Positions 31,074 through 41,281 of a stretch of 64,000 nt of DNA are shown in pieces. Source of the DNA: Pseudozyma flocculosa PF-1. Taxonomy: Eukaryota; Basidiomycota; Ustilaginomycetes; Ustilaginales; Ustilaginaceae. Numbering within the stretch: position 1 is the stretch's first letter; every line of letters begins with the position of its first letter. The notes beneath the pieces were generated by a model that made no database searches, was not told the DNA's origin, and saw nothing but the letters and a program-made list of their open reading frames with translations. The stretch is taken from positions 312,130 through 376,129 of the forward strand of contig NW_006920879.1 in assembly GCF_000417875.1 (NCBI RefSeq). The letters are read 5' to 3'. The position numbers and the translations under genes were made by a program.

Positions 31074-31963
31074 ATGGCTTCCTCGAGGAACTTGCAGGCA
31101 TGCCTTGGTCGGTTGGCCAGAATGGCTGCATCCAATGCCTTCATGGCGGACAGCCACCAGGCCTCTCAAATCGCTGAGAAATTCTTGAATGCTACTCTTC
31201 TGCTTGCCATCAAGCGGAGCTGCCAAGCATTTGGGCAAGGCTATCACGTTCCTCCCCTCGTGACTGGACCCACGAGAAGTGCAACACCTACTTCCAGCTG
31301 CAAGTGCTGAGGCAGATCCTGCGCTTTGCCACGTTAGCACCCAGCGCAGCCATTGCACAGGCTTTCAACAACAGTCTGTCAGCCACACAGGTCAAGATCT
31401 ACAAGACGTTGTTTAGGGACCTTGGCCTAGACCCTGGTCAGGCCAAACTTGATGTCATCAAGATGTCAACAAAGCTGAGGATCTTGGCCATTGCCAGGAA
31501 GCTCACCAAGGAAGGTGGCAAGCACAACAAACGCTTCATCAAGGATATCAAGGCTGGTCAACTCATGGCCATGCTGCCAAAGTCCCCATTTGAGGCAATC
31601 AAGGATTCAATGGCCACCCAAGCAGGAATAAAGGGTGCTGAGGCCAGGGCCCAACTGTGTAGCTTTCATGCTCTCTGGGCTCAACTTCCTTAAGCATGTG
31701 TTCGACAACATCCAAGTTGCAGAGTACGCCGTGCACGTTCAGCAAGAGTTTCAGAGGGGCACCAGAGCCTAGCTCTGAGAGTGTCGTGCTATGATCAGGC
31801 AAACATGTTCTCCTTAAAAGAGAAAGAGACGAGAGCAGTGGCTGAAGTGATGCAGAGAGTGATGCCCCTATACTGTGGACGCCAGCAACGACTGTACAAG
31901 CTGCAACAGTCAATCTGGTCAGTGTTGCCCCTGAAGCCTGATGGCATTGCCACCAAGTTGTGA
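31074..31963 (+). pseudogene. Broken plus-strand frame in the island, unknown product
   Basis: Successive plus-strand frames read like one protein interrupted by shifts: NLQACLGRLARMAASNAFM (from 31089), then LRQILRFATLAPSAAIAQAF and LDVIKMSTKLRILAIARKL (31304-31693), then after a shift SGLNFLKHVFDNIQVAEYAV (to a stop at about 31772), then MFSLKEKETRAVAEVMQRVM (to 31963). The content is helical, with Lys/Arg-rich patches. No catalytic motif or family was recognised. Confidence 0.4.
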
Positions 31964-33129
31964 TGTTGTCTTTGGCCAGGGGTACTGCTCCCAGGTGTCT
32001 GCTGTGCAGGCCAAGTAGCTGTGGGGCTGTTTAGTGTCCACCAGCACTGCCTGTGGGGTTGATCTGGAAATTGGCAGGGCAGACTTCAAACTGCCATGAA
32101 CCCTGAGGCTGTGGACCTGTGGGTTCTTGGTCCTGGCATCAAGGTTGCACATCTTGGCTGGTGAGGTCTTGAGTAAGGCCTTGAATGCATGAAGCTGCTT
32201 CTTGGCTGTGCCTTTCAGCTTGTCAAAGTCACCAAAGCAGAGGAACAGCTCCTGTGGTGCTACATTGTGTCCCAATCAGTCATTGAGTACCCATGTTTGC
32301 CAATCATGTGGTCAGGGAGATTGCCACCAGGAATCAGCTTGTCACAGCATGCGCAGACCTGATTGCAGGCCTCAGCACAAAGGACATGCATAGAGGTGAT
32401 GTGCCAAGCCAACACCTTCATGATGCTGTAGGCCTTGGCCCTGCATGAAGCTCAAAGGGTGACGTTCTCCAAGCATCAAGGGCAACTGAGCTGGCCTTTG
32501 GCACTTTCAGAGAGAAGCTTGACCAGGTGTGCCTCGAAGTGGGCCTCGATGGCTGCATGCCCCACAAGCCATACCTCGTGCTCCTCGCACCACTGGATGT
32601 TGGTGCTGCTGGCACGGATGATGCCATGCTCTTGCTGCTGGTGCACCAGGTAGTCGGCAACCTGCTTGTCCGATGCAGCATGGCAAAAGACGACCTTGGT
32701 CGGCTCTACAAAGGGGCAGCGTGTGTCGTCGTCCCTCAGGTACGAGCAGCTCAGGTAGCCCTGGCCGTTTGTGCTCTGGTGGGTCCCAATGTGAGCAGCC
32801 AGAGCCTGAGCCGCTTCGGTGGAGCTGATCTCGCTTCGGAGGCCGTTGTGGCAGCTCTTGTGGCAGCAGGGGGGTTGCATGATCACCCCAACCTTGGTGG
32901 TCAGAGCGGTCACCATCCTGTCACAGATGCACTTGACCAGGTGTTCCTGACTCCTGACAGGTCCCAGCTTGATGTGAGCCTTGCTTGAGGCAGACAGGAC
33001 AGGGGGAAGAGTGTGTCTGCTGGCAGGCCAAGGTGATCTGCAATGTTGAGGAGGCATGCCATCTGGAGAATGGTCAAGGGCTGACCTCTGGGCCTTGGTC
33101 AGCCACCATTCCTGGATCAAGACCCACAA
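31919..33129 (-). pseudogene. Broken minus-strand frame with paired Cys/His clusters, unknown product
   Basis: The 217-codon open stretch 32476-33129 contains CCHKSCHNGLR, then ALAAHIGTHQ, YLSCSYLRDDDTRCPF, FCHAASDKQVADYLVHQQQE and WCEEHEVWLVGH. The spacing of Cys and His pairs resembles zinc-binding modules of transposon-encoded or DNA-binding proteins. It ends at a stop, and a further frame at 31919-32275 (ELFLCFGDFDKLKGTAKKQL) follows after several more stops. It converges on the plus-strand fragment. The zinc-binding role is inferred from spacing only. Confidence 0.4.
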
Positions 33130-33930
33130 GCAGCTGAGGCTACATGATCATGAGTCCTTGTAGGCAAAGCCACAGTCATTCCCTGTGCCAAGGTGAGTGA
33201 CCACATTCTGTTGCAGCAATGTGCCACAGCATCTGCTTCAGTCTGCAGGCCAGTCTGTCAAGCAGTGCAGCTGCAGCAATTTTCACCCGCCTGACGAAAA
33301 GGCAAAAAAGAGCTGCAGCAGCGGCGAGATGCAACAAGCAGCAAGGCGGGCGCGTCTTGCAACAAGCAAGGTTGGCATCAGTACTCTCAGTTCGCTGCTC
33401 GAACCGCACACGCCCTCTCCTGTTGTCGTGCTGTCATCAGTCATCAGCCCTATCAAAGCTCGGTCCGCGCTTCACGGGTCCAGCTGGCTTCGGACTGCAG
33501 CAGAGCGCAGGCCCGAGCCCAATTCCATAGCACGCGCGGGCGCGCGAGCAAGTGCAGGCAGACGAACCATTGGAGCGCGCGAGCTGTCGTATCAATGCGT
33601 TCGATGGGAACTACGGATCCAGGTATGATACACCGTTCGTAGACGGGCCAGGTCGAAATAGACAACTATCTACTGAGACGAGGCCACGTCCTGAGGGCGT
33701 GAAGGACAGGGGGAATCAAGGTCACGTCACGGGGGGAAACATGTTCGGCACGTAGCGCGTTAAGGTCGTCAAGGCGGGAGAGGGAGAGGCGCAAAGGGCG
33801 GCGATGAAATGGGCGAGCGAATGGGCTGTCTATGGTACTGACGACGGCGAGTGCTTGTCAAAACGCAGGACTGATAAGGCTGGTTTGTTGGAACGCTGCC
33901 GCGGTCGCGGAGCATGACGCGTCTCGCCGC

Positions 33931-35935
33931 TCATCGCGACGATGCGCTCTCGGAGTGGGGCGAGGGCGAGGCATCGCGGGTGTCGACGACCTCGTCGTGG
34001 TTCTTCTCCTTGTGCGCACCGCCCTCGATGTCCTCCTTGATGTCGGCGATGGTAAAATCCTCGTTGATGAGGTTGCCGTGCGTGTCGTAGCGGCGCGGCG
34101 TCTTTCGCTCCTTGAGCACCACATCGAAGGGGTTGATCTTCGACGACACCGAGAAGATGCTACTGATCTCTTCGAGCGAACGACCGGAAGTCTCTGGAAA
34201 GATGAAGAAAGTCGAGATGAGGATGGCGAAGTTGAGAGCGGCGAAGACGGTGTAGGTATGGTGGCCAATGTTCTCTTGCATGTAGGGCGTGACCATCACG
34301 ACCATGAAATTGAAGAGCCTGTCGGGTATGTGGAGGTCGGGAAACTCGGATCAGCGGCTGGAACGGCAAGCAGGGCACGGAGAGACGGTCGAGGAAGCGG
34401 TGCGGGCTACTCACCAGTTGGCGGACGTGCTGATGCCGTTGGCCTGGGCGCGGATCGAGAGCGGGGTGATCTCGGCAGGGTAGAGCCAGGTCATGCCGAG
34501 CCAGCCAAAGGCGAAGAAGCTGTTGAAGAGGAAGAAGAAGACGGTCGAGACGACGGCAGGACCGCTTCCCTTGGACGTCAGGGCGGGCGCGCCCATGATG
34601 GAGAGGATGATCATCGAGATCGTCTGGCCGGCGGCACCCCAGAGCATGAGTTTGCGCCTGCCCATCTTCTCAATGACAAAGACGGCGATCCAACTGGCGA
34701 GGAAGTACTCGGTGCCGTTGGCGGCGGCGACGATACGGGACGTGACCTGGTCGAAGCCGAGCTGCTCCTCGAGGGTCTTGCCGATGTAGTAGGTGATCTG
34801 CGCGCGCGTCGCGTCAAGGTGGAGGAGCAAAGGTGTCAGCAGTGGACCTCGCAGAACAGCAGGGGATCACCTTTGGGCTTCCCCGAAGGTAAGCTGGGGA
34901 TCGGCGCGCCACTCACCAGGTTGATACCCGTAATCTGCTGGAACATCTGCGAGGTGAAGCCGAGGGCAGTACGGTGGAAGTTGCGCTCGGGACCGTTGGT
35001 GAAGATGTCCGTGAACTTGGAGCTCTTGACGACGGCGAGCGAGGATCGGATCTCGTGGAGCTTGACGTCGACGCCAGCATCGTCCATGGGCACGTTGTCG
35101 AGGGCGGCGATGGCGGCACGGGCGTCCTCCTCGCGGTCCCTGAGCATGAGCCAACGGGGCGACTCGGGCAGCCAGATGGTGACAAATGTGGGAAGGATGA
35201 GGAGCAGCTGGAAAGCCAGCGGCACTCGCCACGAAGCATCCGACGGAGAGGTCCAGTAGAAGGCGAAGTCGATCTGGTAGGCGGGAAGGAAAATAGGAGA
35301 GGCGAAGAGCGGGTCAGCACGCGGTCACCCGGCTCCAACCTCCCTCTACGTCCGCTGCGGCTTTCGGTACCTACCCAGTACGACATTGCGATGCCGCCGG
35401 TGATCATCGCACCCTCGACCATGATGAGCATGCCACGCTTGTGCGGCGGCGAGCATTCTGACTGCCAGACGGGGATGGCGGCGGTGTGCATTCCGTTGCC
35501 AATACCGAGGATGACGCGGAAGACGAAGAGCATGGCGAGGTTGTACGAGGCGGTGCATCCGATGCAGCCGATGGTCATGATGACGGATCCGATCCAGATG
35601 TTCTTCCTACGGCCGAGCTTGTTTCCGAGGTAGAGCTGCGAGATGGCGCCGAGGAAGCATCCGAGCTCGTAGACACCCGTGACGAGGCCCTGGAGGATCG
35701 ACTCGCTGGAGCTGGCATTGGCGACCTTTGTCGTCGTGTCGATCTCGGGGAACTGCTCGATCCACGACGGCAGCGTGTAGAGCGATCCGAGTACGCCCTG
35801 GTCGTAGCCGAAGAGCAGGAAACCGGTACTGGCGGCGAAGCCAATGGCCCAGCTGAGGCGGATGCCTCTGAGGCCGAGGAATGTGGGGACATTGTCCGTC
35901 TCGGGCGTGCCCGGGGCGAATCCTTTGAGCACCAT
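33931..35935 (-). CDS. MFS hexose transporter-like protein (sugar porter family), copy 2
   Basis: Four exons (35935-35375, 35273-34917, 34797-34415, 34318-33931) encode 562 residues. Sugar porter signatures: GFLLFGYDQGVLGSLY in helix 1, LGRRKNIWIGS, RVILGIGNGMHTAAIPVWQS, LPESPRWLMLRD, FQQITGINLITYYIG (joined across intron 2), EKMGRRKLM, FGWLGMTWLYPAEITPLSIR and FPETSGRSLEEISSIF. The C-terminal tail is hydrophilic (KEKNHDEVVDTRD) and ends SESASSR. Introns fall after SYW, within GINL/ITYY, and in the Trp before LFNF; the last matches copy 1, the others do not, so the two are related but not recent duplicates. The donor of intron 1 is GTAGGT instead of GTGAGT. The ATG at 35935 is the first in frame. 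The 3' end faces the lower-GC island. Sugar specificity is not predictable. Confidence 0.9.
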
Positions 35936-38900
35936 GATGGGCTGCGGGCGGATGGACCTAGGTTTGTGAGGAGAAGGTCGTGGCAGGCGTGAAGAGCTCG
36001 TCGGGCAAGAGAGACGAGGGCGGTGAAGGTGGATGGCCACCCGTTTCAGTGAATCAGGGAGAAAGAGAAAAGTAGCCAAGTACGGCGAGGGAGAGGACGA
36101 GGGGGTGTGAACACGGGATCCATCCGTGGGGAGGGAGGCGGCTGCAACGTGGTCTACTTATACACGGCCAGCAGACACTCCCACGCAAGCAATTGTTCGT
36201 CTGGCCACACGGGCGTAGTCCCTCTCCGAGGGCGCTTTCAGAGGACACGCCTGCGGGTGGGGGGGAGAGAGGGCGGAGGGGCACCGAGGCAAGATGGCGG
36301 CCAACCTTAGGTCGGCGGCAGGGCGGCGACGGCGGCCGTGGCGGCGCGCCCGACGGCGGCGGGAGAGAGCGGGGGGCGCCGTGGGGCAGATGGATCGGAA
36401 GGGTAGGGGGGGCCCCCCGCTGCCTACCGTACCGCATCGCGCCGTGCCGTGCCGCGCCGCCCCGCCCCGCCTCGCACCGCACCGCACCGCAGCGTTCTTG
36501 CCATCGCCGGCGACAAGGCAACGCGCACGTCGCCCATCGCCATCATCGGGCAGTTTTGCGGAGAAAAGGGAAGTTTGAGGCAGCTCTTCAGAGAGGCAGG
36601 CGGCAGGCCCTTAGTCGCCGACAGCGGGTTCGAAGCCCGCGGGGGTGGGGGCACAGGTAGAGGCACCAGACAAGAGGAAGACGAGGGATCGATGCCATGG
36701 ATATGGTCGACAGGGGTCGGAGGTTGAATACGGCGCAGGACCACAGACGAGGCGGGGCCTGAACCGGCCAGCACCGAAACCGGTTCATGTCGTCGGCAAG
36801 TCTTTCCCTCGCGGTCTGCTCCGCTCCTCGGTCCTGCCACCGTCGGCCACGGCAGCTCGCGCACTAGGGTCGTCTTGGAGCCTGTCAGGGGACAGCGGAG
36901 CAACCGGCTTGCTTGACAAACGGCGTGGCCGCGGATGAGGCGCCCTGAGGACGGCGCGCTGTGGCAAAGCCAGCGAGGCCCGCCCGTCGTGCTGGCGACT
37001 GCTGCCTTCCTCTGCACGACGGTACCCCGGCCCAGGCACCTGATCTGCCATCGTGGCCCGGCGACAGGCGAGGTGCCCCAGATTTTGTTGCGCGTGGTCG
37101 ACAACCGAGCTGCTTTAGTCCGCCATGAGGCGTAGGCGCGCTCTGCAGCCCTAGCCTCTCTAGGCTTAGCTTGGCGGGCGGGTCCCCTCCGCGATGTGGT
37201 CTGCCTGGCAGGCCAGGCCATTCCTACAGTAAACCAGTCCACGAGCGCCATAGCCCTTCGTTGCTAGATATGGTGTTCGCCCTGGACCTAGCCTAACCTG
37301 CTTTTGCACGTCAACAGCGCGTGCAGGCGGCCATTCTTCAAACTCTCTACCTTGTCGTCGATCCACGGCGGAGCGGGCAGCTGCCGGACGAACGCGGCTG
37401 CTCTAGCGGGGCTGGCCGAGTTGCAGCAGGCCATCAGAGGCAAGAGGCGTGTGTACGTACACAAAGAGAGGTGTACTTCGATTGGCGCCGGTTGGTCGTC
37501 GACGCGGTAGATCGCCCAGGCTGCAGAGAGATGCGGGGCACCACCCAATGCATGTGTCTGCCTGTTGCTGCCGTCGCCACGCAGCCCTCCTCGGACCGGC
37601 GAACAGAGAAATAGCGGCGAGAGGCGCTCATCGAGCGTCTCGCCCGACCAACCAAAACAAGGCAGCAGGGCATGGATCGCCTCGTTCACCCCGCCCGTCT
37701 TCCTTACAGAATAGCCAGGGGCCATTGCGCGTCGTTGGCTTTGTTAGATAAGGTAGTTGCTCTCAGACCGCCCCGCAACGCCCGCAACGCTCCAGTGCCT
37801 GCGTTCGTCACGCAAGGTAGACAGGCAGGCAGTCTAGTTGACCGCAAAGCGAAGCGTAACGGCTCACCAGTCGACCCTCGGTGGGGGCCGTGTACGTCTC
37901 ACATGGCTTTGGCGAGGCTCGTTCCTACCCACGCAATAACTAAGCGACCATCGCCCTCGGCGGGGGAGCCCGTTGTGTCGTGGGCTACATACAGCAGGCG
38001 GGCGGGGGGCAGGCAGGGTCTCTCCTCGTGGTTCTCACCGCCACCTTGCTCGCGACCATCGTTCGAGTGACGAGCGTCGATCCGGCTTGTGCCATCGCCG
38101 GACCGCTCCGGGTTCACCACCGACTACCCATGCCGAACGAAGAAGACGTACGACGATGGCCGAGCTGGAGCGGCCGTCCATCGCGGATGGCAGAGGGATG
38201 GCATAAGGGTCGGAGCGAGAAAGGGGTGAGGTCATTTTCCTTGCGCGCAGCATCTGCCAAGAGACGAGACGCTGGCTCGCCTCGGCGCGTGGCATGTAGG
38301 CGAGCTGCTTCCCATGCAGCAGCATGCAGACCAGCTGCGGTCGCATAGCGAAACGGAAGCGCCTACCCGCCCACCTCTTCCCTCGAGGGATGGGCCAGGC
38401 GCTCTTTCACCCGCCTTTGCCACCACCACCAAACGAAACGGGGCCGGGCCCGCCTCGTCAGGACGCTTGTTTCGGCGTTTTAAATCTTCGGATGAACCGG
38501 CTGATCTCGCCGACCCCCGTCGGGCACAGCTTCCTTTCGTGGATTTGCCATGGATCGGCGATGGGAAACGCTGGGCACCCCTTCCACAACGGGCCAGGAT
38601 AGGGGGATCTGATCCTGGAGATCGCCAGAGCATGGTCGTTCACCTTGGCTCGCTTTGGGCGAGCAACCGGTGGGACAGCACACCCACCGGTACATACCCT
38701 GTACGCAAGCCGATCTGGGCGAACGGACAGGTCTATGTAGGCTGCACCAACCGCCCGCCATCGTCAAGGCAGCGGAGGGATGTTCTGCCGTGCTGCTGGG
38801 ACCGCCTGCCCTCGTTGAGCGCGATGCTGAACTCAGCTGATCCGCCTCGATGCTTCCGGTATTCGGCGACTTGGAACTCTCCGAGGGGCAACGCCATGGG

Positions 38901-39589
38901 TCAGGCGAGCGGGGTCAGCAGGGCGCCACGACCCCAGCCCTCTTCGGCTCGGAACAGCAGCCAGGCCGGTGATGGGGCTCCCGCTCCCCGACTTCTCGGG
39001 ACACGTCCGGCACCTTCCCGCCCCTCGTCGCCCAGTGGTGCAAGGGTGCCGCCACCTCTTAGACGCCGTTGTTGCAGCACACGGACAAGTCGTCTGTCAG
39101 ACGAGGAGGTCGCACAGTAACTGCCGTCGAGCCAGGAACAAAGGCGGCAAGGTCGGACAACGTGTGACATGCCGAGCGAGGCGGCGAGGTGGCGAGCGAC
39201 CTCGTGGTCGTGCATCCAACTAGCCCCGACCCGAATGCGATCCCGGCAGCAAAGCGGCCGCGGGAGAAAGCTTCCTTTAATGCTGCGGGTGCCAACCCCG
39301 CAGATGGGGCGTGCGTGCGTGCGTATGTCGCACGGTCTCGTCGCGTCTGTCTGCAACAGGCTTGGTCGCAGTATGATCTAGGAACCGGCGTCGATTCGAG
39401 GCGACCGGGACCCCTAACCGGGCCCGAGAGAAAAAGGTATACACATGGGCTCGTCAAGAGAGGAGGAGGGGTCAAGACCGTGGGATCGAAGAGAAGGAGA
39501 TCGGGAGAAGAGGCGGAAAGGTCCATGACAAAGTCTCAGAAGCCTTTGGCTTGAGGAGAGGGGATTCAGGAGCAAGGGAGGCGCGGCGG
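35936..39589. other. 3.65 kb gene-free stretch
   Basis: This lies between the start of sugar transporter copy 2 and the end of the lipase gene, both on the minus strand. Open frames such as 38314-39120 (plus) have no recognisable motif and overlap equally long frames on the other strand. Short GC-rich tandem runs (GCCGC/CACCGC) lie near 36440-36490. A perfect T-arm-like palindrome at about 36626-36642 was tested and rejected as a tRNA. Otherwise I see nothing. Confidence 0.4.
36157..36162 (-). promoter_or_regulatory. TATA-like element of the second sugar transporter
   Basis: TATAAG on the minus strand lies about 220 bases before the transporter ATG, a spacing similar to that of copy 1. Confidence 0.45.
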
Positions 39590-41065
39590 CTAGGTCCACC
39601 ACTTCCTGTTGGGCTGCTTGTACTTGGTCTCGAGGAGGTCGTTGAGCTCGGACTGTCGGCCGGCTCCCACTGCGAGGCGATGTAGACGTCGTACGGGTCA
39701 GTCAAAAGCCACTGTCTGCTTTCTGCTCGCCTGGAGCCACAGCATGGGTCGAGGGGGGGACAACTCACAAGTGATTTTGGCGTCGTCGCTCTCGAGCGAG
39801 GTAAAGACGGTCGTGATCCTCGGCTTGCCCGGCCGAGCGAGGGGAGGCTCGCCGTCGAACCTCGTCTGGATCCAGTCGATGGCAGCTGCGCATCCCGTAA
39901 ACGAGAGGACGACGTGCTCGGACAGCGTGTCGCGGACGTACTCGATGGTGCTGCCCGACTTGGCCCAGGTGTCGACGAGGTCGTCGACCGTCTTTACGGG
40001 CACCACCTCGTCGTGGATGCTGTGGTAGACCTGCATCGGCATCGTCGGCGCCGCGCCGTCTAGGCCCACCTTGTTCTCCTCGATGATCTGCGCCGGGATC
40101 TTCTGGCCGAGCGGGTCGACGAGGCTCGCGTTGAAGCAGGTACCGACGACGTCGAGATTGATGTTGTCCTTCATCACGACGCCGAAGCTCGTCGACTTGG
40201 CCGCCGCAAACGCCTTCTTGCCCGCCGGCGTGGCGTTGCTGTCGAGCCAGCTGGCGAGCTCGGGGTAGGCGTTGGAGAGGCCGGCCATGACGCCGATGTA
40301 GAGCCCCGCGGCGATCGTCTTGTTGACGCGCACCGCGATGGCGTTGAGGTCGGCCGGCACGCCGCCGATGCTGGCGCCGACCACGGGCAGCTCCGGGGCG
40401 TAGCTGGGCTGCTTCTGCGCCGCCCATCCCGTGGCCAGGGCGCCGCCCGAGTAGCCCCACAGCGTCACCTTGGCGTTGACCTTGCCGTCGGCGTCGGCGA
40501 TGCCCAGGTCGGCAAAGGCGAGCGCGGCGCGGATGCCGTCGAGGGTGGCGTAGGCCGACTGCGGGCCGGCGCCAAACGCGTCCGTCTCGGACTCGTAGTC
40601 GGGCACGAGCACGATCCAGCCCCGGTCCAGGCACGGCTCCATGAAGACCTGCTCGGACAGCGCGCCGAGCTTGTAGTCGTTGCCCGCCCGCAGCGCGTAG
40701 CTCGTCCGGCAGTTGGGCGAGGCGCTGTCGCACTTGCTCTGGTACGACAGCAGGTGCCACGCGCCGTCCGAGTCCTTTCGCGCCGTCGAGGGCCGGATGA
40801 TGGTTGTCACCGTCACCTGCGGCGTCATGCCGTCCTGCGCCTTGGTCTTGTACGCCACCTGCCACGCCTGCAGCGGCGGGTCCTGGAAACCGGGAAAGTA
40901 GACGAGGTCGACCGGTCGGCTGCGCAGGATGGCGCCGTTATGGAGCGTATCGAAGTTGGCCGGCCGGTCCCAGTAGAAGGCGTCCTTGGAGGGGGTGGAG
41001 ATCTTGGGCCCGCCTCCGAACAGGCTGCCGTGGAAAGGAAGCCATCGTTTGATGTTCGATAGCAT
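39590..41065 (-). CDS. Lipase of the secretory LIP / Candida antarctica lipase A family
   Basis: Two exons (41065-39769, 39669-39590) encode 458 residues of an alpha/beta hydrolase that should cleave triglycerides or other long-chain esters. The nucleophile elbow is GYSGG (S206, in TLWGYSGGALATGWA). The probable acid is D352 in SIHDEVVP and the base H384 in LSEHVVLSFTG, the order and spacing seen in CAL-A. The family start is clear (DAFYWDRPANF, then HNGAILRSRPVD), as is the helical lid region after VVGASIGGVP. The short second exon adds a conserved-looking tail ending NRKWWT. Unlike secreted relatives, the protein begins MLSNIKRWLPFHGSLFGGG with no hydrophobic signal core, and no upstream in-frame ATG exists. 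A signal-bearing first exon upstream cannot be excluded. The gene stands alone between long gene-free stretches. Confidence 0.88.
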
Positions 41066-41274
41066 GGTCGAGCGTAAAGAGCGGTCGGGTGGTTCAGTCA
41101 GGCACGAGAGCTCAGGGAGCGGTCACGGAGAGCGGTCGAGGGGGCGCACTGGGCTGGCAAAACCTACGAGACAAAGGCCGAGAAGCAGGAGGTTCCCGAT
41201 GTCTTGGAGGGCATCTTATACTGGTACCGGATCTGGATGGGGGATCTCGCTGGCGAGCCAGGGGCACAGGTCAG

Positions 41275-41281
41275 CTTTATA
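41275..41281 (-). promoter_or_regulatory. TATA-like element of the lipase gene
   Basis: TATAAAG on the minus strand lies about 210 bases before the lipase ATG. A second candidate, TATAAG, lies about 155 bases before it (near 41216-41221). Confidence 0.45.

Larger units (their letters stand above)
29690..33400. mobile_element. Lower-GC island with broken frames: probable decayed mobile DNA
   Basis: Between the two converging sugar transporters the base composition drops. For example 29881-29940 has 28 G or C in 60, against 41 of 60 in the transporter exon at 28081-28140. Codon-like structure persists in pieces on both strands but is broken by stops and frameshifts: minus strand 30019-30350, plus strand 31074-31963 and minus strand 31919-33129. 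A GC-rich patch (about 30340-31080) with hairpins and a TATA motif interrupts it and may be a second insertion. I found no convincing terminal repeats or target-site duplication and recognise no transposase or reverse transcriptase, so the class is open. Edges are judged by eye and may be off by a few hundred bases. Old laterally acquired DNA is an alternative. Confidence 0.5.

Noticed and set aside
33832..35259. A 475-codon plus-strand open frame
   Set aside because: It lies antisense to the exons and introns of sugar transporter copy 2, which has clear family motifs; the frame is a mirror of its codon bias.
36600..36665. A perfect T-arm-like palindrome (GCGGG, TTCGAAG, CCCGC) suggesting a tRNA
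   Set aside because: No acceptor stem, D arm or anticodon stem can be paired at the right distances on either strand.
38314..39120. A 268-codon plus-strand open frame
   Set aside because: No recognisable domain, biased residues, overlapping frames on the other strand and no plausible introns.
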